This document shows, piece by piece, positions 22,439 to 36,500 of a stretch of DNA of 64,000 nt. Numbering within the stretch: position 1 is the stretch's first letter; each line of letters starts with the position of its first letter. The notes under the pieces were generated by a model. That model had not been told where the DNA came from. It ran no database searches and was given only the letters and a program-made list of their open reading frames with translations. A program made the translations under genes and the position numbers. This stretch comes from Elysia chlorotica (taxonomy: Eukaryota > Mollusca > Gastropoda > Plakobranchidae), in the NCBI GenBank assembly GCA_003991915.1, contig RQTK01000165.1, positions 506,403 to 570,402 on the forward strand. The letters run 5' to 3'.

Positions 22439-24925
22439 TTTATTAGGAAGGAAATGAACTGAAATCTGACATAGGCTTTAATTGGAAAGAAGAGGAGGGG
22501 GAAAGGGGGAGGTGGCATGGACTAAAAGAAGTTATACATTTTAAAGTAGTGCAAAAAGAAAAAGATAATGACTTTATAATGTCTAATGAAAAAAAACACC
22601 CCACAAAGTCCATGCTATATTGCAGTGGAATTATAACTGGACAAGATGAATGATGGCTTGGTGCTACAAACATTTTCCAGAACTTAGTTACAAAGTCTTT
22701 CAAGCAGTTGACAATCAACAACTGCGGCATCATTAAAACATAAGGATGATTTAAAAACTGAATGTCAAAAGGTGTGAAAACAACTTTAATGTCCTGTGAT
22801 CCTTCAGAATGTCTAGAATAACACATGCAAGTACAGTTATATCTAAACATATAATGGTTCCACTTTTAAAACTCTCTTGTAGACAATAATTCTTTTACAC
22901 ACATATTATGCAGTACATCCCATCATAGTAATGTTGGTTACAGTCATTAAAAAAGGGAAGCATTCAAAACCCAACTAAACCTTCATCTAATCATTTTTTT
23001 CGAGAACAAAATATTTTTAAGACCATTTCCTTTTACACCAAAAAGAGATTTTAAAATTGTATCTGTGTGTTTATGCAAAAGGTCTGGAACACTCAAAAGC
23101 AAAATTTCAAGGCCATAATTTATTCAATTTATGAACCACATAAGTGAAGCAAACAGGGTGAATCAGGCTTAATTCGGACATTGAACATTTTGAGTTATTT
23201 GTAGCGTGTTAAATGACATAAAATTTTCTTGAAGAGGTTGAATAATTATAACTCTATCATTTGAAGAACCAGAGGTAATTATTTTTATTTGAACATCAAA
23301 AAGTCTGTGAAGAGTAATTTTGCTATGTTAAGAAGGCTCCAGTTCAAAACTTAATTCAGCGACCTAAGTACCTGATTCAACCTGATGGCATATATTAAAA
23401 GTGACATGGACATTCAAGTTTATGGATGTTGATGTGTTGCAAGTCTTTGGCACAATACAAAAATTTAATAGATTCTTAGAGTTAGATACTTCTGTACATG
23501 TAACTTCATCCAACATTTTTTGTTGCAACATTGCAACAAAAAGAAGTCAAAATAGTGATGCTATCTCTTGCAAAAGGTGAATCTTCAACCTGCATTAACC
23601 ATAGTTAGCAACTGAACCAGAGAACTTTAAAAAACTCTTCATATTTAATTAACAATTTCCATCTCAAATTCGGATAACAGTATTTTTACTTACTATATTG
23701 GGAGGGCAACAAAGATACAAAGAATACATTTTATAAGGTATGGTGTGCCTATAATAACTAATTCAACATTATTAATACAGATTCTTAAAAAGAAAGAAAA
23801 AACCTAATCATAAGAGTGACTACTACACTAATGTAAGGATGTATTGTAAATTCTGTGATAACGAGATAGTTAATCAATACATTGCGCAATCATTTGCTTT
23901 ATTGTTAAGTTATAGACAATATAAAAAAAGAAAACAAAAAATGCAAGAAACAGTGATTGAACACAATGTTTTGTATCCTGTAATGCTCAACTATAACATG
24001 ACTGTTTGGGAAAGTTCCAATTCATAACAAATCATAAACTTATTGGAACCAGGAATGAACACAGGTTTTAAATGCGTTCAACTGCATTGTTGTGCCTGCT
24101 CGTTGCATTAAAGTACACATTTTTAACAGATCTATGGAAAAAAAAAAAAAAAAAAAGTTGCAGACAAAACTCTAGTTTGACATTTTGACTTTTTGTCATG
24201 TGGCCTACAGCTACCTTTCCATTATATGAATTTAAAGGTACATTTTTACTTTGTCTACAAAGGTTGCATTTTCATTTTTCAGGCTGGAGTACATGTATAA
24301 GATAATCAAAAGATGAAAAGACATCCAGCAAAAAGGTGTTAAGTTTTCACATTAACAGAAGTTGAAGAATCTAAAACAACTACCACAAACAAAAGCATAT
24401 CTATCTATCTATAAATATAAATAATATGATATATTTTTAATCATGGCAGCTAAAAATGTTGACAATCTTTGAAATAATGTACAGAAAAAAAAACACAATA
24501 CAAATAAGACCTTTAACATCATGGATGGTTATAACAATTCTAAGTAAAAACTAATTCATTAATTGCATCACTATAAAAAGAACAAGGGGAAAAACAGCAA
24601 TAAATAAATGAATTAAAACAAAGACGCTATGCACCACAAGAGACTCTCAATACAGAAAAAAAAGAGTAAAATCACAATGTTTAAAGAAGCTAAAAGTATG
24701 TTACAATGTACATGTAAAATTGAACATTTTTCTTTGCAATTTGACATAATTATATACTGGGAGGCTTTCCCGATCTAATCATTTCAAGCAGACCTGAATA
24801 CTAAAATATCCCACAAATTATCTGTATATTAAACTTTGCAGGTAGGACATCTTTTGATTGAAGACCACTGCTCCAAGCTAACCTAAGTTTCCCCTGTCCA
24901 GCATGGCAGAGAAACAGGCTTGTCT
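22439..24925 (-). other. HNRNPUL1: Probable 3' UTR of the HNRNPUL1-like gene
   Basis: About 2.5 kb of AT-rich DNA without coding signal follows the stop. AATAAA signals on this strand are frequent. One at 22439-22444 ends a long stretch and is a reasonable but unproven cleavage signal. An A18 run lies near 24138-24155. Confidence 0.35.
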
Positions 24926-27517
24926 CTATCTAGGAGGTCGGGGCCATCTTCCTGGTGGGCCATCAAACAAGGGACGAGGGGGACCCTGCGGACCTCTAGG
25001 CCCAAACCTTGGTGGGCCACGGTTTCCATTCCATGGACCTGGGCCACGAGGGCCTCGAGGGGGCCCCCCACCTAAAGGTGGGCCACGGGGAGGGCCGGGC
25101 GGTGGGGGAGGGCCACGCATTGGGCCACCTCTGGGTGGGCGCGGAGGGCCGCCTAAACCTAGCGGAGGGGCGGGACCAGGCCCCAGCATGCCTGGACCCC
25201 CTAGAGGAGGTGGCCCGGATGGAGGACCTGGAAAGCGGCCCATCAGACCAGGAGGGCCACGCGGGCCTCTGAACGGTGGGCCACCAGGCAGCATGGGGCC
25301 ACCGTTAGCCTCAGCCTCGGGCGTGCCAGGTGTCGGAAACAGTCCAGGCTTGCCGGGACCACCCCTGTTGATGTTTCCTGCTCCGTTCTTGTCTGGGCCA
25401 TCAGATGCTCCCATATCCTCCAGAGAAATGAGAGGCTTTGGTGCCGGGCGCTTGTCATCCGCGTTCTTCACAGGGCTGCTCCCTGGGTTCTCCCTGCTCC
25501 TGGGCCGAGACGAGTCAGCACCGGATGTCGGGGGTGGTGGTTGTCTGAAGGGAGGTGGGCCAGAAAACATTCCCCGAGGCCTGAAGGGAGCCCCACCAGA
25601 CAGACCAGGGATGAGCGGACGGGGCCCTGGTCCCTGGCCAAGTAAGCCATCGCCAGAGTTGGAGTTCTTCTGGTCAGAGTTAGCGGAAGAGGTAGAAACC
25701 CCTCCAGATCCAAACTCAGTTTTTATGTTCCCGAGTAGTGGGGGTGGAGGGCGAGAAAACTGGCCACTCTCAAAGCTCTTTCCTCCTCCACCGGATGAAG
25801 GGCTTGTAGCTGTTGTGCCTTGCCGAGACTGGTGGTGTGGGTTTCCAGGGAAGCCTGGAGGGGGCTGGCTGAACAGGCTAGGGATGCCGTTGCCCTGGTC
25901 ATTTTCTTGTTTCACTGCACCATCAGAACCATCCTCATCCCCTGGCTGATCCCATTTAGATTTCCTCCGTCTCTGCCGCTCTCTATCTCTGTCTGACTTG
26001 GAGTCTGAGTTGTAGTCTCTGTCAGAGGCTGATCCAAAACTGCTGTTGCCCCAAGAAGAATCTCTGTCGTTATCTCTGCTGTAACTACGATCATCTCTGC
26101 GATCACTGCCATAGCCACCCCGGTTACCTCCCCTGTCACTTCTGCCCCTGCTGTAGTTATAGTCTCTGTCTCTATCTCTACCGCCACGATCCCTGCTACC
26201 ATCCCTTTCCCTGTCCCTGTCTCTCTCCCTGTCCCTATCTCTCTCGCGCTCTCTGTCTCTGTCCCTATCTCTATCTCTCTCACGGTCTCCACGTGAGTCT
26301 GGCCTCCTGAACTTCTTGTCTGTATCTCTGCTGTCCCTCTGATTCTGCCAGTCCGAGGACTGCTGCTGTTGCTCCCAGGCTGAGTGGTTGGCCCTTTCCT
26401 GGTGCTGCTGCTGCCATGGCTTTAACATACTCTGTGCACTGGCCTCTTCCTGCTCTTGTTCCCAGCTAGCAAGTTGCTGCTGCTGCTGCTGTTGAACGGC
26501 TGATATGGCTGACTGTATCTGAGCATGCTGCTCGGCTGCCTGTTGCCATGCAGGTCTGTGAGTATCCACAGACTGAGCTGAGCTCACTGCTGACGCATGC
26601 CCGGCAAGCATCTCATAGCCTGGCGGTGCGCCGTAGAGACTCTGCCCTGTTGCCTGAGACACCAAGCCTAGCTTAGACGGGTCCAGCAAGATCTGGCCCT
26701 GCTGGGCAGCTGCTGCATGTGCTTGAGCCAGATGGTGAGCATGCAGTGCATGGTGCAACCCAGGGGGAGGGTGGCTCAAGCCAATCTGCTGGTGCTGCTG
26801 GTCCTGCCCTGACTTGGACCTGTCGCTGTTGGCAGCGTGGGCTGCTGCTTGGGCCTGGGCTTGAGCTTGTGCCTGGGCCTGAGCTTGAGCCAGACCTAGC
26901 CCGGTCAGATCTGTTGGGGGAGGTCCGTGCATTCCAGGGGGCAGGAAGGCCAGCTGGACACCAGGTGGGAGGGGTGGGGCACCGAGCAGGCCCGGCTGTA
27001 AGGCGCTTGCATGATGCGCAGCATGCGCCAGCTGTAGGCCTGGGGGGAGACCAGGAGGCAGGCCAGATGTGGGCGTCCACTGCAGGCCGGCAGCAGAAAC
27101 ACCTGCGACTGGCCCACCAGCACCAGGAACCACAACCTCTTCTTTAATCTTGAGCCCCTCTGGTGTCCACACCGCAGGGCGAGGCGTACCTCCAACCATG
27201 ACCTGCTGCTGCTGCTGCCCCTGTGCTTGGGCCAAGGCTGGTAGAGCTTGAAGGCCTGGCATGGCAGCCACTCCGCTGGGTTGATGCTTATCCTCTTCCT
27301 CATACTGCTGCTTCAGCAGATCTAGTGCACTGCCCGGGTCGGTTTTGACCCGCTTTGATGTCGGCTCTTCCTGGTCACCATACCAATGATCTCGCTTGCC
27401 TCCAAAGCCATCCATTCCCCTGCCACCGGCAGCTCCTGGCTTACCATCGTATGAAGATCGGCCACCAAAGCTCTGTCCACCACCACCATAACCTCCAAAT
27501 TGTTGTTGTCTTTGATC
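24926..27517 (-). CDS. HNRNPUL1: HNRNPUL1-like terminal exon: long low-complexity tail
   Basis: The acceptor is CTTAATTTCACAG and the stop TAG lies at 24926-24928. It encodes 863 residues: a GG/Q start ([10 protein letters not shown]), Ala/Gln/His/Leu-rich segments with AQAQAQ repeats (about 26835-26890) and polyQ (about 26480-26520), an RD/RE-dipeptide block with SRDRGG and RGG motifs (about 26060-26330), [10 protein letters not shown] (about 25946-25972), and a Pro/Gly tail with repeated PPRG and GPRG. The exon is GC-rich compared with the other exons. It is probably intrinsically disordered and RNA-binding. Confidence 0.92.
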   Translation of the reverse strand, partial: DQRQQQFGGYGGGGQSFGGRSSYDGKPGAAGGRGMDGFGGKRDHWYGDQEEPTSKRVKTDPGSALDLLKQQYEEEDKHQPSGVAAMPGLQALPALAQAQGQQQQQVMVGGTPRPAVWTPEGLKIKEEVVVPGAGGPVAGVSAAGLQWTPTSGLPPGLPPGLQLAHAAHHASALQPGLLGAPPLPPGVQLAFLPPGMHGPPPTDLTGLGLAQAQAQAQAQAQAQAAAHAANSDRSKSGQDQQHQQIGLSHPPPGLHHALHAHHLAQAHAAAAQQGQILLDPSKLGLVSQATGQSLYGAPPGYEMLAGHASAVSSAQSVDTHRPAWQQAAEQHAQIQSAISAVQQQQQQQLASWEQEQEEASAQSMLKPWQQQHQERANHSAWEQQQQSSDWQNQRDSRDTDKKFRRPDSRGDRERDRDRDRDRERERDRDRERDRDRERDGSRDRGGRDRDRDYNYSRGRSDRGGNRGGYGSDRRDDRSYSRDNDRDSSWGNSSFGSASDRDYNSDSKSDRDRERQRRRKSKWDQPGDEDGSDGAVKQENDQGNGIPSLFSQPPPGFPGNPHHQSRQGTTATSPSSGGGGKSFESGQFSRPPPPLLGNIKTEFGSGGVSTSSANSDQKNSNSGDGLLGQGPGPRPLIPGLSGGAPFRPRGMFSGPPPFRQPPPPTSGADSSRPRSRENPGSSPVKNADDKRPAPKPLISLEDMGASDGPDKNGAGNINRGGPGKPGLFPTPGTPEAEANGGPMLPGGPPFRGPRGPPGLMGRFPGPPSGPPPLGGPGMLGPGPAPPLGLGGPPRPPRGGPMRGPPPPPGPPRGPPLGGGPPRGPRGPGPWNGNRGPPRFGPRGPQGPPRPLFDGPPGRWPRPPR

Positions 27518-30500
27518 CTGTGAAATTAAGGACGATAAAGGAATTAGGCTGACAGAAATATAACAAACAAGTTTGGTAGAAATAATGACATGTTGATATC
27601 CCTAACATAGTATTACACCTGATTTGTCAAGAATATAAAAAGAAAAAGTTGACATGCTTTACCCTCCGAGTATCACATTAAAGTATACAACTTCTTGTCC
27701 TCAAACCAGAATGTTTATTTTTAACGCATGATTGGGTTCAGATAATAATTCCCATAACAATGCTTCTTCTTCTTCTTTTTGTTTTTTTGCATAGCTATTG
27801 TGAAAAAAATTCAGGCAATAAACAAACATCCACAAAAAAATTATATATTCAAAATATAAAAAGATACAACTCAAGTCAGGCAGTTAAATTCTTCAAAAAT
27901 TCAAACAAATTATTTTTGCTTCAGTGAAAAGAAGAAAAAACCCACTGTCGAAGCAAATGTAGTTGTAGTTTTGCGAAAAAAAAAAGGCAACTTGGTAATT
28001 CCCACAATAGAATTTTGTCTTAAAAGAAAAGAGGGCAGAAATCTCCTGCAAATGACTTTGCTAGACTAGGGCTTGGAAACTAGATGAAGCAGTATTGCCA
28101 AAGCCACAGGTGCATTTTCCATCTATTTCTCTTTGTTATCAAGAAAAGGGGGTGGGGGGTGGGGACAATAAATAAGATTCACAAAATATTCCACACAATT
28201 GTTTTGATGCGGCAACTTAGTTTGCTATTCCAGTTTCGTTGCGCCCCCCGTAACCTGATCAGGCCATGAGGTCAAGACCGGATATCCCTTTTTTGCTGCT
28301 GCTAGTTATTGGACTTAATTTCCACCCCAAAACAATGCGGCGTTCAGGCCTACATATTTATTGAAGAGGTGTAAATTAACCGACTAAGAGCTATATTTGA
28401 AACATGCCATTATATATATATTTTTCTCCTACAAATTAAATTAAGCAAGGTATAGAATAATTATAGTTTAAAAAATATTCGAACTTTATCTACATCTTAT
28501 GACAAAGGGTGACACTTTTATATAAATGATTTATCAAAACTGATACAAAGTTTTTTTTATTATTGTTTTCACACTCGCAAAACTGCTCTTGCGGCTTCAT
28601 AATTAGTCAATAAATAGACAACTGTTATATGTTCTCAGAACAACTGTTATATGTTCTCAGACACAAACTGAATAAGCAAACTGCATAAAAGCAGCAGTTT
28701 ACAGGTCAGTAGTTCACACTACAACACGGTTTTAACATTTTTTTTTAAATCACATAAAATCAATGAAATTAGTCTCGCTGTTGAAACTGTTACTGGTGTT
28801 TAATATAAACCTTTAAAGTAATAATAATTTTCGAGAAAACCGGTCAAATCATTTTTTAGTAATTAGTATTTAATTAAGATAATATGAAAATGATGACTCT
28901 TCAAATTTTTTCAATACATGTACAAACTTTGACCTGCACAATGCAAACATTTTCTTTGGGAGAATAAAAAATAAGTGCGTTGTATTCTTTAAAAGTGTAT
29001 CTTTAACATGAATGTAGACACAATGTTCTTGGTGCTTATAAGATCAGAGATTTTGCTGTGCAAGTACAAAGAAAAATTTGTTAATATCGAGTTTAAGCGC
29101 AGTGCACATTCGCACCCGACTGAGTGCGGCTGACATCACCAATGCGCCTACTACCTGCGGGTGGCTCAGGCAGGCACTGGAGGCAAACTAAGTATAAACA
29201 GTCGTGTCCATTATTACTAGAAGTTGTCAACCTTCCCATAAATAGAAAGGAGTACATTCAGTTCCAAAGCAAATTACTCAGCTCAACTTTTGAATGAGCC
29301 AATGTCTATGCTGGAAGGGATGGGCAGACATGCAAGTGTTATATATTTGCACTTTTTGAAATAATTATATGATTTGAACGAGAAGAGAGGCAACTTGCGT
29401 GAACAAAGGCGATGGAAGCTCAATGTGAGAGGGAAAAGTATTTGTGACAGCTATGACAATAGAACAAATGCCCCCAGAATTTATGAAAAAAACTGCACCC
29501 CTCTCTGACAGGATGATAAAGCTTTAAACCTTATAGGGCAATTCAAAGCCTTGGTTGCATCCAGAGCAAACATCACTTACCCACACACCTTAAAAAAAAA
29601 CTAAAAAAAACTATGATGTTGAAAAAAGTGAACCTTCCCTCATACTCCTACTAGTTGATCCAGTGCTTCTGGGAAAGTTAACAAACAAGCTTACTAATAA
29701 AGAAGGAAATATGCACTCGGATGTCACAAGTTTGATGGGGAAATACTCTGGGAACTCAGCTACAATATCTTTAAAAATGACAACCTCAAATATAAATTTT
29801 GAATGAAAAAAACAAACCAACAAACAACTCCGGGGCCAGAAAACCAACTATCAATGTAATAACTGCCTAATAAAAGGACCCCTCCCCAATAAAAAAAGGT
29901 CTTTCTGTTCTTCAGAATTGAGGTCACAAGTTTGTGGCAAAATTCAAATGAAGGCTAAAAGTGAATATTTTAATTTTGCTGACAATTACTAATGGTAGTT
30001 TAAGTTTAATTTCAAATCACAGAATCTTTTTACTGAAACATCTGATTATACATCTTTATGAAGAATGTTTCACTGCAATATCTCCCCGATCTCCAGATAA
30101 ATATATGTGACATTATGGATACATATTTCATTTTATATCATATTCCATTGTATTAAGAAGACTCCAGTTTTAAATTGTAGAACTCATCATGATATCAAAC
30201 CATGGCAAAAAAGGTAACGCTAACATTCTATAAGACTGTTACAAATGTTTGGGGGAGATTTAAGTTAGTCAATATCTATAATAATAATAAAAATCCCCCT
30301 TTCCTCAACTACTCTACACTATCTGATTTACTCACCCCAGATTTTTTATTGTCATATCTGCCAGATCCACCATCTTGTCGAGGCTTTGATTTCCCCTCTT
30401 GATTGTACCTACAACAGAAGATCCACAAGTTTGTAAGCCATACTTGGGCTAAGTTTAATGAGCCAATTTTAACATTTGCAAATAATTTAACAATTATAAA

Positions 30501-33500
30501 AGCATAAATGATAGGTAAAAGTCAAAATGGCAATTTAAATCCAATACGCTACCACTTTTGCAGGCATGAAAAATTATAACAACAAAACTATTTCTAAATC
30601 TTGCTTATGTTCAAACCATATTTTGCAGGGGCAAAAAACAAATACTTTTGAGTGCTTCTCAAAAGAAACCTTCTCTATATCAAGATATATTTGCAGTTTG
30701 ATTGACAGAAGACAAAAACTCTTAAGATCCCATAGATCAGAGATTCAGCTCCATGGTTCAGTTAAATTTAGTTCTAATTCTTTAAGTCATAAACAGACTC
30801 CACTCTACATGACACGTGTAAGATTTTTATACATTATATGAATTCAATAAAACTATAAAAATGTTAAGCGAACATACTGCCTGATTAGCTGCACTACAAC
30901 GTCTTTAGGCAGCTCTACATAATCAATCCTATCAAACAGGTTGTCACGGTCCTCAGGCAGTGAGAAGTTGCTCTTCATTTCCAACACAGCAGACTCTGGG
31001 ACGACTTTGCCTGCAGCACACAAGCAAAAACATGAAACATTACACCTCAAGGCAAAATATTTTAACTGCTATCCAAGCAGTGACAATATGTCTCCTACCA
31101 CACAACATTACATAGCCTATGTTTTTAGTAATGAGATATTTATTTTCAAAAGCTTAGTCAAAGCTATTTTGACTTGATCATAAATTTAGGAGGTTATTTC
31201 AGGACATTTGAAATAAAAATGTCTGGAGGCATAATTTGGTGCATGTTTTTCAGTTGATTTGATATTGAGAGGCTGTGGCATGTCAACAAATCTGTACATT
31301 GCAACTTATCCAATGATCAGCATCAAGCAGAGGAAAACTATCAGCTAAGGTGGTATCTTCACATTCCCATTTTCCTTCTTTTACATATGTATTTGCATTG
31401 ACAGTTTTTTTCTACCCAACTTGCATGTTTCTACAGGTCTAAATTCTTTGAACAAAATCCTGATCTCACAAAAAAAAAAAAACAACAACAAAAAAAACAA
31501 CAACAATGTTTTTCATTCAACTAACTCACAGGGTTTTGTTATGCCTTTCAACAGATGTTGTTAGTCTTAAAACTGAAGTTCACAAATTAAATATCAGGAA
31601 TAAAAAATAATAGCAGGGTCAGTGTTTACACAGAAGACTAACAATAGACTAAAAGTGCACTATACCATCTTCTTGAGTTCTTTTCTTTGAACGCCTGTCC
31701 AACTCAGAGTCCTCTGGTTGAATAACAGCTGCTATGCGATAAAATCCATTGAAGTTTTTCATCTTCCTTCTCCGGGCAGAACCATAAACATTGGTTTGAT
31801 CCAGGATGTAGTTTCTTCTTCGTCTTGCGGCTAATAAAAAAGAGAAAACAAAAAACATTTAAATGTTTAAAGGTATATTTGATGCACCTTCGTCTGACAT
31901 CAGCACTATATCGGCTACATTGTGGACACATGAAGATATAACTGAGCTGGTTTAATGTCTGACATCAGCACTATATCCGCTACATTGTGGACTGATCCCA
32001 AGACTGACATCTGACTTATGTGCTGTCACACACGAGACAGGGCTGGGATATCATTGCCAGGGCTTGAACCACTGACCTTTTGCGTCGGAAGCAGATGTTC
32101 CACTATCCCAGGACCACTGAGCCTCCCTCTATATGGACATAAATAATGTACCCTCACCAAAGGTCTTAAGTTAGAAAAGAAAAAAAAAGAAAAGATGGAT
32201 ATCTTGAGATATAAAAGATCATTACTCAAAACCATTATAGAGAGAGATTTAAAATTCTTTGGGATATAAACCCAGTTCTTGGATTAGAAACAAGACCAAT
32301 TAATATGAGCAGAGTGATTCAGAGAACTAAAAAAACAAAAAACAGTCTCAACAGTTACACAAGAAAAGAAACCCATATAAATGTTTGTATTAAGGTAACT
32401 GATAACAGAAAAAAATGCAGTGCAATGATCATCAAAGTCTGTCACAGATCTTACACATGAAGATATAACTCACCATTTAACTGTTCTAAAAAATGAAATT
32501 AAAACCAGTTAGTTTAAATTCTTATGATGTCCACATAATACTCTGCCCAAAGTTTGGACTCTGACAAGAAAAATATAATATGGTATCCACCACATCCTTC
32601 AGTCATTGTGAAGAACATTGCTTAGCTCCAAGATAAAAAAAATGACAAATTTGGAAAAGTGGAAACCCTAGGACATTTTCAAAGCTTTAACTAGGAATTT
32701 ATAATGTTACTCTTTATCACAACTGTTTAATTTTCAATGTGAGTTTTTAACTTTTCTTCTTCTTTTGCAATCCATGTGAGTTTTTAACTTTTCTTCTTCT
32801 TTTGCACTCAATGTTTAACTTGCTTTGTTATAACAGCTTATCTCAGCTCACTGAATAACTAAATATTTTTTTTAATTAGGAATGAGATTTTGTGATGCGT
32901 TATTCCACTTTGTTGGAAAACATCAGATATGTTCCACAACTGACAAGGAAAGTTTGACAATTAAAAAATAAACTATACACCCAATGTCTTTATAACCTTG
33001 CATAAGTTAAAAGAAATGCACTTATAGACAAACTCTGAATCTGTTCAACAAGGGGGGAAAATCCATCAATAAATGTCCAATTTATCTATCCTGAATAAAA
33101 CAACATGGAGGAAATTACCTTTTCAATGCGATTGAAAAAAGTCAGAAGAAAAAAAAAACCTCCTTGATTTCATGAGCCACATGACTTCAACAAAGAGTTT
33201 GATGATAAAAGTTGCCCAGTTGATTCAATGCGATTGAAAAAAGTCAGGAGAAAAAAAAAACTTCCTTGACTTCAACAAAGAGTTTGATAAAAGTTGCCCA
33301 GTTGATGGGATCATCCATGTAGATGTGCACAAGATAATAAAAATTAAATGATTCTTTGCAAGAATACATGGCTTCCACTAGATCATGTGCATTGTCCAAG
33401 ACTTTCGCTATCGAAATATCTAAACTGGATGTCACCACCATTCCAGTATACAAGATGAATATCCAATTGTTTCTGGGTGAGACTTATTTAAAGACTCATC

Positions 33501-36500
33501 AGACATCAATGAGAATGGTTCATCCCTTTATTTCTTCAAGCACAATACTTCTCAGGCGAGGCACAATACTTCTCAGGTGAGGCACAATTCCAAAGAACAT
33601 TAGATAAGATGATTTTGTCTAACAACAAGAAAGGTTCTGGACAATCGGCACAACATCACTGTTGGAGGTAGTTAAGTGGTTTTTCATGGCTGTCCTCACA
33701 ATCCACCATATTTCTGCTTCCAACACACTTTTATGCTACACGGACGAGTCCATGTGGGATATAGCACATGAGAGCACAGGTGCTAATTGTTCAGTTGGGG
33801 TCATAAGCTTATCTTTGCTCTTGGTAACAAAAATAAATATTGTATATTTGTCAATGCTACTGATAGCACTGGTCATAGATAAGTGTTTCTTTCCATTCAT
33901 GTGCCACAACAGTGTTGACCTACTCATTGATTTATGACCAACTGTTTTTTTTTAAACACAAAGAGCAGTAAGCCCCATTGTTACTACAACCAGATCACTT
34001 TAGGCATATAGAAAAAGAAAGGGTCTTTGAGCCAAGGGTCTTGAAAACCATCGCAGCTGAAAATCAGCATTAATATCAACTATTTTTTAGAAAAATTGTT
34101 TATGGTCAATATAACTTGTGTGAATAATAGTTTCTAGATTTATATTCTTGATCTAGCTCTACACTAAATCTATTCTGCAACAGTGGTAGCGTGACCAAAC
34201 AAATTGAGACCAAGTCAACAACTATATCTGGATTACAAATAAAATTAAAAATACTTCACTAAGAGAAAGATCTAACTCTGGATATAGTAATATAAAATGT
34301 AGACAGGTTATGAAAAATAAAGCGATAAGCATCGCACCATGGGCATTAACTGATAATCAACTGGCCGGAGTAATGCCCCTTAGGCAAAACAGGTCTCAAC
34401 AGTCAACACTCACATTTCCAATCAAGAGTTACCAAAAGGCGACAAGGCCTAGACCAATGACATAAAGTAGAGAAAAGACTATCTTTTCCTTCACACCATA
34501 AAATTTTTTAAGCATTTTGTTTTTTACAGACTTCCCCACCCTCACAAAATTACCGTCTTTCCCCCCAATTTCCAAACCTGGTGGGGACCCTGCAGATAGA
34601 TAGATATATCGCTTACAGATAGAAATCTCTCGTGTGCAAGGCTGGTCATTCTAGACTTAGATCTTTGTTGAACTTGATATAGAACATACTACTAAAAAGA
34701 TCTCAACCTAATGTTATGCTGTTAAATATAGACATCTTTTCAAGCAATGCAACTTGAGGAATTCCCCAATAGTCTTCTAAAACTATTGTGATTTTCTTTA
34801 TACTGAAAATCTGTAAATTGTCATTGCTGAAGAAATTCTCAATCAGTTTCAGCCGACTTTTGTCCCAAACATAAAAATTTATTCTAAAAACACATTCAGT
34901 ATGTCTTACCCAGTGTGAAGAGCTTGTTCAGACATTTGGTTGACTTGTCAATGAGAACCTCCCAGCGGCCATGGTAGTTGCGCTTTCGAGGGAGCCCCAT
35001 GACGCGCATTTTATCAATAAGGGTGTCCGTTCCAATGATGTTGTAGCGCTTCTCTGGGTGGTTTTTCTGCATGTTGACACCCCATGTTGTTTTTCCTGCA
35101 CCAGGCAAGCCCACGATCATAATCATCTGATGAAATGAGCCAAGATTCATGGGTGTTACAATTTATTGAGAAATTTGCTTAACTATAACAACAGGACATA
35201 AAATGTAGAGCTTATTAGCAAACATATTTATCGAGTCTATAGGCGTGCATGCAAAAATAATAAGTTTTAAGGGGAGGGTGGTGGAGGAACGTAGGAATAA
35301 AAAACTCAAACAAAAGAGTAGAGAGTAGAAATATGAGGAACGTAGCATTTGGTAGCAGAAAATAAGCAAAAAATAAAGATAAGGTGAATCTAAAATGTTG
35401 AACTAATGAAACTTTAACTCATGACAGAAAATGAAAAGGTAACAAAATTTTTTAACAAGGAATATGATTATGGAAAATGATTGAGTATTAGTCTTTAAGA
35501 ACTTGTCCTATGATATGCAAACAAGAAAAGACATTCCATGTAAACTCCAAACTGCATAATTACATATCTAAATAAAAAAAAGTGCTTTTATTCGATGACT
35601 AACAATATAAATGAAGGTTTAAAATAAAAAGCAAATAATCAGTACTTTGTATAAAGCTGAAGAATGCAGCCGTCACCTATTTGTAGAGCTTAGTCATATG
35701 GTTGTAAAGGGTTATTTAGACCAATAAATAATATTTAACACTTTTCACATATCTCTTTGAGCTGCAGGCTAAATTTTGTAACTGCTTGATAGAGTATAGA
35801 GAAAGAGAGAAAGCTAAAAATATAGTAGTACTCAAATGTTTTCAATAAAAGATAACTAACGACTTGTAAACGTCTATTTATCTCTTTAAGCAGTTTAAAT
35901 AATTTCCTATAACAAAACAACAAAAAAGGTTGAGTGGCTTAATGGGCCACCAATTCAGTAAGACACTCTATTAAAAACACATAAATGTAATTTGATACTT
36001 TATAACTGTAATAACACTGCTTTCAGAGGGAATGAAAGGTGATTGTATACATACATAAAAGACAAATGTAAAGTTCTTCTGCCTCTAACTTTTGGTGGTA
36101 CGTTGAATAATATGTCTGATAGAAAAGTTTTCTTTTCTAAGAGCCCTTATTTCGAATAAAATAACTAGGGTAACTTTCAGAGATATGTATGTGCGTATGC
36201 GTGTGTGTGTGTGCGAGAAAGAAATAAAGAGAGACAGAGAGAGAGAGATAGAGAACTGGAGATACAGAAGAAAAAGTGAGAGGGTGGAAAGGGTAATTAC
36301 AGAAGGGGAAAGACTGAAATAATTTTCTGAGACTTGGCGTTGTGGTTAAAAAAAAATAAATAAATAAATAAATATGCCTGTCTGTTATTGCAACTGAAAA
36401 CTCAATAAATGCTAGTCATGCAATTGGATACAGTTCTGATCATCATTTGTACTCCTAAACTTGAGCATAAGAATTTCCAGAGAGAACTTAGAATGACAAG

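Noticed and set aside
22443-22850. 135-codon minus-strand frame
   Set aside because: It lies in the presumed 3' UTR of the HNRNPUL1-like gene and has no coding character.
24903-25949. 348-codon Gly/Pro-rich frame on the plus strand
   Set aside because: It is the mirror of the G/P-rich HNRNPUL1-like tail; CCN and GGN codons read as Gly/Pro on the other strand.
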